Source: Atopsyche davidsoni
Lineage: Eukaryota > Arthropoda > Insecta > Trichoptera > Hydrobiosidae
Direction of reading: 5' to 3'
Assembly: GCA_022113835.1 (NCBI GenBank)
Contig: JAILWY010000011.1
Coordinates: 8,118,501-8,182,500 of the forward strand
Length of the DNA stretch: 64,000 bases
The position numbers and the translations under genes were made by a program. This document shows, in pieces, positions 51,209 to 64,000 of the stretch (position 1 is its first letter; each line of letters starts with the position of its first letter). The notes under the pieces were generated by a model that was not told the origin of the DNA, did not search any database, and saw only the letters and a list, made by a program, of their open reading frames with translations.

Positions 51209-54200
51209 CATGTATATCTCGGGCTGCTTCTTTTGTAGTCATCGAACGTGTTGTTACTGCTTCTTTCCGCCATAAACTCGATGTATTTTGATATCACCGC
51301 GAATATTAGCCTTTGATAGTCTTATGGGCCAGTTTCTATATAAGTGTACTTAAAAATTGTTTATTAAAAGTTCAAATATTAAATAACAAATATTTGAATT
51401 TTGAAATGTGATTCGCAGAGTCTAACTTATAATGTAATTGAAATCAATTAATACAAGATTAGCATAACATGTGCGTATATTATTTTATTTATTTAATTTC
51501 AGTGTACAGCTTTAAGGTTTTCATGTCATTTAGTAAACCGATTGCAATGTCGGCTCTAACGATTGTATGATGGATCAGAATTAAGACAGGATTAGAAGTA
51601 TGTGGGGTATTCCCCCGGTTTATTTCCAACAATTTAATAGTGCCTGTGAAGCATACGATAAGCAATAAATTTCTAAATCTTTTTGGGATCAATTTGTTTT
51701 TTTTTTTTGTTGGTGTAGAGTCGTTGCATCACGACTAGTTGAAACTCTTCGTTTAGGCTGATTGATACGTTTCAAATGCAACAAGAAATATCCTTAGTGA
51801 TAACGATATAGTTTTGTACTCATTTTCTCCATTTCGCTATAAATGACATTTTTTTATTTGCAAAATATAATAAAATCAACTTATTAAAATTGTATTTTTA
51901 TTATTCGTGAAATATTTGTGTACTGCTGCTGCATTATTCTGATTTCATTGTATTTATGATGTGATATTTATGAATGTTGTAGGTCTTGACACGCTTTATT
52001 TGCCCGAGGGAAGCCGGATGGCTGTGGTCCATAAATAAATCTGTTTACTATATATATATATATATATATACAATTTTGTAGAATCTGTAAACTGCCATAT
52101 CTGCAATTTTGCTTATCAATAACGGCAATAGAAAAAAATTATTTCCATCCTCGGAATAAAAAAAAGTTTTCAAATTAATGACGTCTTTTACGATAATAGT
52201 AGAACTTTTATTAAAGTTTCCCAAAATAAACACGTCAAGGGCGGTCTCACCCCCCGTCTTTTATCAAATAATTTATTGCTCCGATGTCATTGTTCGGAAT
52301 CCGCTGTCAGCCGAAGGCAAAGTTTTTTTGCTATTTTCGTCTCGCTGGTGTATTTTTCATGTTTTTTTTTTTTGACTACAATAGTATCAACTAATGAGTC
52401 AGACAACCGCCGCCGGTAAAGTATTTCTCGTAAACTCTAAAAGCCATTCAGGAGCGCTTGAGTTTGACACACGTTTACAAATACGCCAGGGGTGCTGCAC
52501 ATTTTAACCTGAAATAAATTTGAATGTTTTACACAAAATATGAAATAATTATTTCTTTGTAACAGTGTGTTTTTCCAACGCCTTGACGATGTGCAGTTAT
52601 TTTAATATAAGAGCATGCGATGTGTAATCTATCAACGTATAGCCTCTGCCCTTGGTTACCACAGGTAATCAATATATTATGGAAACAGTCGACTTGAGCG
52701 GTCTATACACGGGATTGTCCTCTTTAGAATTTTTTTACAGTTTTGTCAGTCGGTTACTGGTTGAGTAACGCTTGAATAATCTTCCCAGTCAAATACATAT
52801 ATTTGTAATATGGTATAAAGTAGATACATCTACGTATTAATTCTTCGATTGGGCCTTGAAATTAATTTCTACCGTAAACACTAATCACAAAGTTTTAAGT
52901 GAAATATTATTTTAAATAAAAATACGAGGTTAAGGGTTGATCCAGGGGTGTCGCATCCCAACGGTTTGCAACCCCTGCAGATGAGGCCTGACATGAACAC
53001 CGGTCGTTAGATATTTATCAAGAGGCAATGGGTAGGCATTAGCAGCATGGCATGCCTGTCTATCATGCCGTTCACATTAAATATTTGTGACTCAATATAC
53101 TTTCCATGTTTTTTTTATTATCTTTGAATTGAAAAATAATAGCCTTCATAAAAGTCCTTCCGACCCGGGTGAAGCTTTTACACCGTACCCTGTTATTAAG
53201 TTCGCCTCACCTTCCCGACTCGTTATTCTATTTACCTTAGACGACCGTGAAATTGATCTAGAATAGTAAATTTTCAATGTGGCCGGTGAATTAGTCATTT
53301 ATGTTTCACCTTGACATTAACGTTTTTTTTAAATAGATTTTTCATTTTAACATTGTGTTTAATAATTTAGATGAACAATGATGAAACTCGGAGTACACGG
53401 GGAAATTATAAAAGAACCCAGCACCATGAACTGCAGTGAAAACCGAAGACTTCTTCGTCTATGCAATCAAATCTGATAAAAAACTTTGTAGCCAAAATAA
53501 TCTTTATAGTATTAAAATAAATATTTAAAGATATATATTTTAAAATATATATCTTTTTGTGAGAATAGAAATTGAAAATTTCGGCTTATAATAATAAAAT
53601 ACCTTTATTTTTAATAGGTATAAAATAATATCTTCGTTAAAACGAAAGAGAAATGAAGCTTGGAGGTAAGTACCTAAGTATTTATTTTTGTTATATCTAT
53701 AAATATAAGACATCATTAAAACTTAAAGCAAACAATTGCCGACTGTCGTTTAAAAATTATAAACAGCAGAAACTCATTTAGTTTTTCTCTGTTTAGTTCT
53801 GTCAAGTAAAATTGTTATCTCTCATTTGCATGGATACAATGCCAAATAATTAATGGATATAAAATCCAAAAGCTGAAAATTCCATTAAGTTCCGTGTTTT
53901 ATTACCTGGTGAGGTTGTATTTACATAAAGTTTTTCAATTAAAACTTCACTATTTATCTGATATATATCTTCTAGAGAAAACAGGGCCCACCATTTTAAC
54001 ATAAAATTAACCTAAAATTCTGATGTGTTTTAATAATTATAATAAACTTAAAACACAATAGTTTACAAAAAAATGATTACAATTGATATTCATTTTTTCC
54101 ACGTGCTTTAAATTCAATTAAAAATGATGCCAGCTCGGAGAAAAACTATAAATTTTAATATCAATATGAATCTCCCACTTATCATTTATAAAAAAATAAT

Positions 54201-55249
54201 GTTTGGTAATGACAACATGAAAGGTTGGCGAAACCAATATAAATTAACACGTGAAAAAATCACTCAAGTATTTTATTTTTATATTAAAAATATAAAAAAT
54301 AATGTGTACGAATGAGTTATTATACTGTTGTATAATTCAGATGTTATGTGATCAATCATAAAAGTTTACAAGAAAAATGATGACAGCTTAGAGAAAAGCC
54401 TAATTTGAGTGCCATTATAAGGCTATATATCTCCCCCACACTTTACAGCCCTGATTGTTATTGTTTGGGTTGTTTGGTAACCCTATCTGAGTAGAGAATA
54501 ATCAATATCTGGTAGGCAGTAGCTTAAAGGAATTCAGTCATACCGCGCTCAGTTATAGCGGTGACATGCAAACTACATATTGATTTTTTTTTCCCACCCC
54601 ATAACTCAGTCACTAGGAACATGTGTCATGATTCACATGTTCAGTTCTTGGGCAATATTTAATCCGTGGTTCTGGTTGCAGTGCGCTTTGGTCTCCGATG
54701 CATGCTTCCCGGTCGACATTCACACCAGGTGAGTTTGGTGGCATTGAATTATTCGGTAGATTATGGATTTTTGTTGAGCCTTGCCGGGGTGTCAATGCTC
54801 TCTCTCTCAGCTGGAAATTTGCATATTATGCTGGGTCGGAAAAAGTACTGCATTGGACACTTCACGTGTTTTTTTTTGTGAATACGTGTTTATTATATTT
54901 TTTTTACTCAAATACTCTTATTATACAAACAGTGTGATATAAATTCATTTATATGCGTATGATAATTATACAATTATTTAAATGTAGTAAAAAAACGTGC
55001 AAGTGTAATTTAATGATACCCAAGAGAGTGTTTTTGTTAATGAATTTATTTTTTAAATGTCATTTCATTATATAAATGCAAATGCACTCAAATGAGACAT
55101 AAGGTTGTTTATTTGTTAAATTACTTGAGTTAAATTATTTACTCATAGAATATCTAGTTTTTAAATTTTTACCATCTGCAAAATATAAAATTTATTGCTG
55201 CTTATTAAAAAATGGTTTAAAGTGTACAATAAATAACTACTTCTTCTTC

Positions 55250-55400
55250 ATCAAGTGCCTCTCCTCAGAGGAGGTTGGCGACCATTTCACTGACCATATA
55301 CTCATGGGGAAAATAGTGTAGTGGGTCTCCGGATCCTTCTACACCGCTAGAAGGACCCGGTGACCGCTTCTTTTTTATTGGGCAGCAGCAATACGCAGAC
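55250..55400. repeat. Probable dispersed repeat fragment
   Basis: A GC-richer stretch (CTCCTCAGAGGAGGTTGGCG, then GGTCTCCGGATCC and a short hairpin CACCGCTAGAAGGACCCGGTG) of the kind seen at the ends of lepidopteran retroelements. Assignment is by general appearance only. Confidence 0.3.
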
Positions 55401-56343
55401 TTTTCCTTCCAATATAAAATAACCACTGCAGTACTTTTATTGTTGCTTATTGCACGGTGTGGTATTTTAAATCAACGAGTAGTAAATTAGCTTACGAAGA
55501 AAGGTGTTCAATGTTATAAGTCAGGCTATTTCAACTGATAGCAAAATAAATTTACCGAAGACATGCAAATCTCACACTGTGTGAAATGGTATACAGTTAA
55601 TGGCATTAGTTTATTGAACTTGAATACGAGTGATATTTATTATAGAGAGAAAGTTTTGCATTTATTTTAAGCACAAAAATAGTGATAAATTCTCCTTGTT
55701 TATTAAAATATCTGCATTATATTTGATTATTTAAAAAAAAAAAGAAATCACAAATAAGTGAACCTAATATTACTAATTAGTTAACCAATGCAAAAGCTTC
55801 TTTTATTTACATAGTAACAAATAAAATAAAAAACTGTCAAATTTATTTACCGGTTGTAACGTATATTTCTGTAATTTTTTTAAAAGGTTTCATTTTTGAG
55901 ATACAATGTTTAATATATAAAGGTTACATCATCTGAATGAAAGTATATATTCTACGTTGGGTTCATCGAGAAATATGCACGAATAGAAAGCATTTCAGGT
56001 GTTTGAAGTTCATCGATGTTGCTCGACACATCAAGCAATAAATTGTCGAGCAATTTGTTATTTCTCATAATTAATTAAATATCAAATTTTTTCGTAAGTT
56101 CGCTTAAACATTCTAACCTTATATAGATTAGAAAATGAAATCATTAATTTCTATTATGAATCCGATCAAAAGACGTAGTATTTAACAAGAACCCTCTGCA
56201 TCTTTATTCAAGGAAAACCAAGACTTCTTTTGGATCATAGTCATTAAAATGCAAACTCATTTAATCAACTGGGCAAGAAATTGAATCGTTTATAATTTCA
56301 TTTCATTTTTAGAGGCTGAAGTAAATTGACAAGTCAATCGGAG

Positions 56344-59300
56344 ATGCGGAAAGCACAAAACCCTCCAGGCTCCATGCCTTTCTATGCTCCGCCGACCAAA
56401 CACAAAACCAGTGCAGAGATCATCAGCGAAGCTCGAGCTCTCATACACAGAGGTGACTACACATCGCATACTATCATCATCAACTCGTAAGAAACTTCTA
56501 AGTGGCGCTCGTGGACTTCCAGCCATATCCACGAAGCATCTTTATTTTATCAAATCTTTTAACTTTAATTAGAAATATAATACTTTAAAAAAATAACCTA
56601 CTAAATTGAATCAATGTGACTTTATTACTTAACGGGGTATTTAGAGCGGTCAATAAATCAACGATAGAAAATGTTTTTGTTGATCCGTCTGGGTCCCTTG
56701 TCTATTATATAAAAAATAATACATTTATATAGGTTATATCATTGAACTGTTGTAAATTTAGATTTTTTTTTTTTGGGTTTATCATCAACGGTATTGTGAT
56801 GGTCACGCTGTGATGGCTTTATAATCAGACAGCACTTAGTAAAGTATCACACTTTAAATAGGACAATGTGTCTGGTAGAAATGTCTCATGCTTTAAGTAA
56901 ACCAAATAATAGAGAATGGGGTAATTTTTATTTAATCACAGCAAAAAAAGACAGCTCCCATTATTACAAATCATAAATCACTTTTTTTATTTTTATTATC
57001 AAAATAATAATGATTATCTTTATATATTATATCTTTAAAATATAAGCATGAATCTTTGTACGTTGAGAAAAAAATACTTAATTTTTACAATTATCAAACA
57101 GATAAATAGATTTTTTTTAAAGACACAGTAAATATCATTTTTAAATGCGAGATTTCAAATATAATAATTATAAAATATATAATCATATATAAAACCATAA
57201 ATTGTACTTTTTAAATTATTTTTAGACTTTTAACAGACAGGATTTAAACAAAATATTAAAAAAAAATATCATTGAAAATTTACAATGGTGCTCACGGAAA
57301 ACACTCACCGATATATATTTTTTAAAAATCGTTAATATTGTTCATGCAGGTACGCTTCAAAGATTGTGATTTTAAATAGATCACATGTCAGTAAAGTGAA
57401 TTGATCATATTTTAATTAGCCCTTACAGCTTGAAACGTAAACGTTCGTAAAAAAAAAACCACATGAACACCATGAAGTACATTTAAAATATCAAAACTCC
57501 AATTTGAAATTCCCAAGCGGGTTTTGTAATTTGACGAACCATTTATGGTTTATTGGAACGAAGATATCTCATAAATGAGGGGTGATTTGTGTGCAGGTAC
57601 TGGAATGGAGGGCACTCTCAACAACATCGGGGCCCTGGCCCCCTTGGGCGGGGCAGGAGCCCCCCGAGCCCTGGGCACCCAGCGACCCTTTACCCCTCGA
57701 GATCGGCAGCGAACACTATTTGGCAAGACGGGCAGAAGCAGTAGACCACCCAGTGCAGTCAGGTTATTTATATTTTTGAGATAATTGATATGTTGAGCTT
57801 TTTTTATCATACAGCACAGATAGTGTAATGCAAAAAAAAACTAGTAAAATAACACAATTTATTTTGCAGTCTGCGTTATCTTCAACTGCAAAGCAATGAC
57901 AGTCTAATGGCGGCGTCACCTGCTGTGAAGCGGGTTCAACTCTCTCCGATGCCATCATCCATGAGCTCAAGTCTGGACGAGAGAACGTTCAAACACCTCC
58001 TGTTGGACAATATAGACGAGAAACCTGAGCTGACGGGCGCCAGGAAAAAGAGAACAGACGCCTCCAGAAGAACAAAGAGTCTGCAGTTGGACTGTGAGCT
58101 GGACGATAGCTCCATAAATAACGGCTCCAAGTTGAAATTGCCATCCCTGAATGGATGGGCCAAGCCTCTTCACCAACGGAAGTCAACGGGGAATTCTAAG
58201 GGAGGATTTATGCTACATAGTCGTAAGTACTTTTGGAGTAAAGTGTAATCAAAAATATTAAATAAATAAATAAGGCACATCACCACAAGTATTTGTAGCC
58301 AGGTTATAGCTTTTGTATTCAGTTTCAGAGGAACGAGAAGATTCCAGTTCAAGCTCTTTAGACATTTATTCTGCAATACCTGCAAAATCATCGGATTCGA
58401 AACAGAAGAAGTCTGCAAACGGAACTAAAGATGACGGAGCGGAGCATCTGCCAGAGATTCCGTCCACTATCTCTCTGGAAGTTTTCAACAAGCGTCGACT
58501 GTTTGGAGATTTTAAATCCAAGAGTGAGGATGCCAAGCACCTTGATGTTGTCATGAAACAGGCGGACCACAAGGAAGTCAAAACTATCGACAAAACTAAA
58601 GACCCTGATCCTAAGAAGTCAGATCAAGGAGCTAAGGGGATTCAAGGAGATGTAAATAGTACTATGGGTAAGAATCATTTCAATTACCTGTATTAACCTG
58701 TTTTTTTATAAACTAATTGGATTATATGTATAACTCATATTAGAAAATCTAAATTATAAATACTCTCAACACATTAAATTTACGTGATCGGACGGTATAT
58801 ACTTCATATAGGCCCAAATAAGTCATTAAACATATTAACGTGAACTAAACATGTATATTAAATACTTATTTGTTATATGATTTTTAGTTAAACGGTACAT
58901 ATAATACATAAAGCAAAATAGAAAAGTATTACAAAATATATGTATAGGTTCATTTTTTAATTTGTGTAAACCTAAAAATAATATTATTAGCATATTTAGA
59001 TATTCATAAGTTCATTACAGTTTAAGTTACTCAATGTTAAGTCAATTTCATTTCAGATGGAATGAAAACAAATTCTGTAAAAATCGCTCTGCAAATCCCT
59101 TCACCCGACACTAACTTCCAAATAGAAACTCCGTCAAGAACGGAATACTCTCCGAGCAAGATCTCCGCTCACACCTTGTCGGACAGATCCAAGGAATCCT
59201 CGACCATAATCAATCGCCTCGGGGACCAGTTCAAGGAGCTCACGGACGATGAAGTCATCTCCAATTTGAAGTTCCTGTACGCCACGCTGGAGAGAGAAGG

Positions 59301-62300
59301 CCCGTGGCAGGACATACGAGGAGACGAGAAGGCAATCATCCTGAAGACTTTGTACAACTTTGTGGAGAGCTCTAACGAGAAGTTGTTGATGGCAATTGCT
59401 CGAATTATTCTCGCTGTAAGTCAAATTGATGAAATTATTACATGAGTTATTCAATATTTTTGACAGAATGTACTTATCCTTAAGGATATCTGAGATTGGA
59501 TGCATTTTACTCCTGGACCTAGCGTATAAATATAACTCTACATCAATGAAGTCTATTTTAATATATCGTAATTGCATTTTATATTTGTTACAGCTGCGTG
59601 TGACTGGTAGCAATTTATCTGGAGTGTGTAAACTTATCTTTAAAGTGGCGCGGAATGACAAAAACGACCATCTGTTCTTCAATGATAACACGCTGGGTAG
59701 GTTTCATTATAAAATGTAATCTCAAACACGTTTCATTAAAAAAGAAATTGCAATCTGCCCGTGCCCGCTGAGGCGTGTCAGGATTACCCATTCACCGTTT
59801 TTTTTTTATCTAAAGTCATAAATATTTAAAACATCGATATTTTTTTTTTACGTACAATGTATGTTTGGTATATTTACAGAATTGTTCATGGTGGGGCTGG
59901 GGCGAGCGGAGCCTCTACAGGACGCAGAGTGTTTGGTGTACGGCTACGGAGCCCTAAAGTTCCTGGGAATGAGCCCAGCTTTGCTGGGGCGCATGCGGCC
60001 ACTTGGAGCCCTTCCACTCATGACTTTGCACCTGCAGATGTTTAACGAAGCTGTAAGACCAATTTTTATCACACTTTCATGTTCAATAATATTTTCTATT
60101 AACAAATGTTTCACTTTTATTAATCTGTTGAACAGAGGTTAGACGACTCCTCATCTGTGGGCGAGCAGGGCCTGCATGCTCTGTATCAACTTACGGGGGC
60201 GCTGCGGAACCTGGCCGGTGGAGGCAGTGCTGGGCGAGGTCGCGAGATCAGTGAAGGGATAGGTGCAGGGGAGGGAGTTGTGACAGGAGGAGGGTCGTTG
60301 CCGGAGTTCATGCGAAGTGGTGCTGTGGCACAGCTGTGCCGCTGCGTGGAACTGTACGCTGACGACCTGGATGTGGAGACCAATGTTTCAAGGACGCTAA
60401 GGTCAGTAATAATATTTCACTCAATGCAATAATATTTGGACTTTATATGTATAAAATTAAATTTTGTAATCCATTTTATTAATCTGCTGCTTTGCTTCCA
60501 GCGTCCTGTCGGCGGACTTTGACTGCTGTGTGTCCCTGTGCCAGCAGAAGGGACTGCTGGCTGCCGTAGTCAAGTTGCTGGAGCGCCACACGGAGAGATC
60601 GCCGCTCATTGTACGTCTGACGTATATCCTCGGAAACATGGTGGCCTGCAACGACAACACAAGACTCCAGGTACAATTATAATACAATATTCAATATAGT
60701 TTTTTCAATACTTCAAGCATGTATCAAAAATATTTATTCTGAAATTATGATATATCTACGCACATGGAATATTCACTGACAATCGTTATCACTATTCATT
60801 TTATTCTACAATCCTATCTTACCATCTTTTTCTGTTTTCATTTTCCTCTTAGATATCTGATATTTTAATACAAAAATGAATAACTATTTACATTTTAATT
60901 ACAAAAGCACTATAAAATGTAATTGGAGAACTTGAATCTCACTCTTGCCATGCTGTTTTAGTTATATGACGAGCCAGGTGCCGTGGATGCCCTGCAGAAC
61001 GTGCTGGACGTGTACCTCAAGAGGTGCTGGCCTGGAGGAGAGTTCGACACTGCCGAGAATATCATTATTGGTAACAAAAACATTATCTTTTCCAGCTGTT
61101 GTTCCCTAGGAAAACTGATTTATTTAATATTAATATATTTTACAGAAACCAATTTATTATTTTCATGATAAATCTTAGATTCCGCATATTTTTCTTTGTA
61201 CGAGACATGACATTTTTTAATTTTAATTTTCTATTTTAGGAAGTGACTTGGATGGCTCAAGTGGATCAGATGAAGATGTTATGGTCAAAGTAAGTCAAAT
61301 TTCCATTTACGCACTTTATTGAAATTTTTTATTTGGTTTTTGTAGCACATTTCATTCCTCATCATAAATATAACGGTGCTCTTGCAGACGGTGCGCGTAC
61401 TGGCCAACATGTGTATGAACGGTGCTGTAGGAGCTCAGCTGGCCACGGGGCGTGCAGGGGCGCGCATTCTGGCTTGGCTGGCGGCCTGTCTGCGGCGCCA
61501 CGGGCCCCCTGGAGGCTCGGGGCTCGCAGCCAGTGCGCTCGCTGCTCTTAACAATCTCACCTACTACCATCGAGGGGAGGGTGTCTGTGCGTCGGCCACT
61601 CTACAACTGGACCTGTGTGAAGGTAGTTTTATTTTATATAACTTGTGACCTAATTCTAAAACCTATTAGTAATATAACTTGATGCTTTGATTTTGTATTT
61701 GGGAGCCTTCTTAAAGACGTGACTCTATTTGTAAGTATACTTTTTGTATTTTTTTATAGCTCTATGCCGATTGCTGCCGATGGATGTCGATCCATGCGTA
61801 ACAGAGGCAGCACGGGTTCTTGGAAATATGTCACGCAATAAGATTACACGTGACTACATTGTGGACACGGGGACGCTTATGGATATTACAAGACTGCTCA
61901 GTAATGGTTTGTACATTTAAAGTTGGTTCGACAGTTTGATAGAAGTAAATAAAACAATTGTTCAAACACAACATCGAAAAATACATCTATCATACTTTTT
62001 ATTTGAAATCAAGATGGCAATGCGGCAGATCTATAAATAATAAATTCACAAGCATATTAAAAACTTGAAATATAGCAATAAAGGGAAAGTTCTAGAAACT
62101 GTTTCGTTTGTATCTAGAAATCACAAACTCATCAACATCAAGTAAATTCATAAAATAAGAATATATAAGATATTATGATTATAATATGAGTGAATTTTTT
62201 TATTGTTATGTTTTTGCTATGCAGATGATGAGGAGACAGCCTTGGCTGCAGCGGGAGTACTGGTGAACATGGCTGCGGACGCAGAAGCAAGGACTGCATG

Positions 62301-62907
62301 GGTCTCGAGTGGCGGTGGACGAATGGCCTCCGAGGCGCTGAGCCAGGCCGCAGCGCGTCATAGCTGGGCGCGGGCGCAACTGCTATGCCAGGCACTGTGG
62401 AACGCAGCTCCGCTTCCACCGGCTGACTGCGCTCTGCTCGCCCCTCTGCTTCTCAATATACTGGGTATGAACAAACTTTCGGATTAGAATGAATATATTG
62501 ACATTTCTCCAATCAATTGCCAATGCAACCAGATTTTTAATAAAATTTGCGTTGAAAAGCAAGCATATATCAATGGTTAAAATTAACCTTTTCTTTATCA
62601 TTTAAATAAGTATTATAAATCATGTTCAATAATAATATATTGTTATTGAAAAATTACAGATGAACAGCAGCTGTTTGGAGATGCCCAAGACTTCATGGAC
62701 AACTTCCCCATGGATAACATGGAAGAAAGGGAAATGACGGAGGAAGACATGCTGTCCTCTCACATAGCTTGGGAAGAGTTTGCCGTCGTTGCTGTCAACC
62801 TGCTGGAAAAAATAGACCCCACCCTGGATTCCCCGTACGAAGAGGACAATGAAGAATTCTACTTTGGAGCGAGAACAAGAAGCGAGTCCGACCTCTCTCC
62901 CATCTAA
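56344..62907 (+). CDS. ARMC2: Armadillo repeat-containing protein 2
   Basis: Fifteen exons join in frame to 1,021 aa: 56344-56452, 57597-57762, 57870-58222, 58329-58667, 59057-59415, 59594-59696, 59880-60052, 60136-60401, 60502-60670, 60962-61070, 61240-61289, 61388-61622, 61760-61906, 62225-62464, 62660-62907. The start is the first Met after an in-frame TGA at 56317. Family signatures: KTSAEIISEAR (about 21-31) and RPFTPRDRQRTLFGK (about 66-80). A long charged disordered region follows to about residue 360, then armadillo-type helices (LNNLTYY, ILGNMVACND, VLGNMSRNK, VLVNMAAD). The acidic C-terminus ends SESDLSPI. In animals and algae ARMC2 (Chlamydomonas PF27) is needed for radial-spoke delivery and sperm flagellum assembly (family knowledge), so testis expression is expected. 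It is longer than the human protein. A Gly-rich insert lies between two repeats (about 560-585). Confidence 0.93.
56453..57596 (+). other. First intron of ARMC2
   Basis: A 1.1-kb AT-rich phase-1 intron. Nothing but low-complexity AT sequence was recognised. Confidence 0.75.
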
Positions 62908-64000
62908 AGCAACGCAACCTACAGGAATATCAACAACTCTGTGATAATTTGACAAATTTATAAAATGGCATTTAGTTTTTATTGATTTAATATTTTTTGT
63001 TTCATATGTTGTCTCAGTCGACAAGTTGCAAAACTTGCTCTACAAGTATTTTATTGGTCTTTAGTAAATTAGAAAAAAAAATGGATTAGAATACTTTTTA
63101 CTAACAAAAACAATTTTTATCATAACGTGCATCATCATTTTTCTTTGCCCTAGAAACCGACGAGCCCTTGTCTTATCCGACTCCACTTTATTTTATTTTT
63201 TAAATTAGATAAAGCAGAATTTTTAAAATGTCCAATTTTGTATAAAAAGAGCGAGCTTTGCAACTTGACGAATTGTTACTGTAACGGTTATTAAATTATT
63301 CAACTTGTATATAAAAACAATTTTTTTTTGCTAATTTACAAAAAACTTTTTTTATTTATAACTATATATTTTTTGCAATGGCTAGCGCATATTTTTTTCT
63401 GTTAATTTTTAACCGGAGATGAGTAATTTTTTTTATATCATGGAAGGCACATATCAACGTCAACATAAATTTAATAAAAGCCCAATGATTTTTAATTTGA
63501 TTTAATGCTTTGTTATAATTGAAAAAAAGATGGTAAGTGGGTGCATAATGTAAATTTAAAATATTGCTCAAAAATGGATGAAAAGGCATACCTCGAGTTA
63601 AGCAATTAAATGTTCCTTAAAAATTTAATCAAACTGAATCATTATTATTTCATATTTCATTCATTTGAAACCTAAATTCAATAAATAAATCAGGAGAAAG
63701 TAACACAAATTTATTTATCTATTGAAATATTTCTTTGATGTATATAAAATTGTATGTCCGTCCATTGACTGTTTTTTTGTTACTTAGCGACAGGGTCATC
63801 AAACGTAATGTGCCTAAACTAAGAATGTAGTATATACTGTAAGTTTAGACGCATCTTTAGGTAGATTAATGAAATAAAATTTAAGCAAGTAAATGTTACA
63901 CGTTTTTTTCTCTGTTCGAAGACTAAAAATGTTTTTATTTGTTTAACAAACTGTGATCATGTTGACAGTGTCTATCGATTCTGTGGCTTTGTTTTATGCC
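62908..64000. other. Spacer downstream of ARMC2
   Basis: AT-rich 3' UTR and flank, with several AATAAA words near 63680. No further gene or repeat was recognised up to the window edge. Confidence 0.65.

Larger units (their letters stand above)
49621..56343. other. 6.7-kb spacer between the 13-finger gene and ARMC2
   Basis: AT-rich. The probable 3' UTR signal of the zinc-finger gene is AATAAA at 50100-50105. It holds an hAT-like MITE (50622-51208), a possible hAT end (52943-52977), fragments of dispersed repeats near 54205 and 55250-55400, and a GC-richer patch of unknown origin at 54600-54850. Dinucleotide TA runs occur near 52050. No gene was recognised. Confidence 0.65.

Noticed and set aside
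54613..54937. Open frames on both strands in a GC-richer patch
   Set aside because: No recognisable domain, no splice context; probably an old repeat fragment, so not called as a gene.
59134..59691. 185-codon minus-strand frame
   Set aside because: Shadow of ARMC2 exons; the plus strand has matching splice sites and family motifs.

Overview
The window is nuclear DNA of an insect, most likely a moth or butterfly (Lepidoptera). Coding exons are short and GC-rich, set in very AT-rich introns and spacers. The genes include several with the arthropod ZAD zinc-finger-associated domain, two divergent ionotropic receptors, and Helitron and hAT-like elements. 'Insect' is well supported; 'Lepidoptera' is an inference from overall style. 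All gene models below were built by eye from splice sites and reading-frame continuity, with every exon phase checked.

Layout, left to right: (1) 1-16566 (+): the 3' 36 exons (1,946 codons plus stop) of PI4KA, the plasma-membrane phosphatidylinositol 4-kinase III alpha; its 5' end lies outside the window. (2) 18629-20956 (-) and 22415-24941 (-): two tandem paralogues of a divergent ionotropic receptor. The first carries a 4-base tandem duplication that breaks the frame; the second is intact (634 aa). (3) 26160-40883: an array of four paralogous ZAD-C2H2 zinc-finger genes arranged <- <- -> ->, each starting with a conserved 20-codon exon and sharing a promoter module (TGGCAAC plus ACGTCA). Two Helitron copies sit in introns of two of these genes; the longer keeps a broken piece of the Helitron Rep/helicase protein. 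(4) 42244-49239 (+): a larger, unrelated ZAD protein with 13 C2H2 fingers and a glutamine-rich tail (766 aa). Its stop codon is followed in the same frame by 126 more open codons of protein-like sequence, a candidate translational readthrough. (5) 56344-62907 (+): ARMC2, an armadillo-repeat ciliary/flagellar assembly protein (1,021 aa). The remaining spacers hold MITEs, a near-perfect 65-bp-arm palindrome and other dispersed repeats.

The genes do not form one pathway. PI4KA and ARMC2 are conserved housekeeping/ciliary genes. The receptors and the ZAD cluster are fast-evolving families expanding by local duplication. The observations most worth checking are the readthrough extension, the shared promoter module of the ZAD cluster, the frameshift and apparent gene conversion in the receptor pair, and possible cassette/micro-exons in PI4KA.
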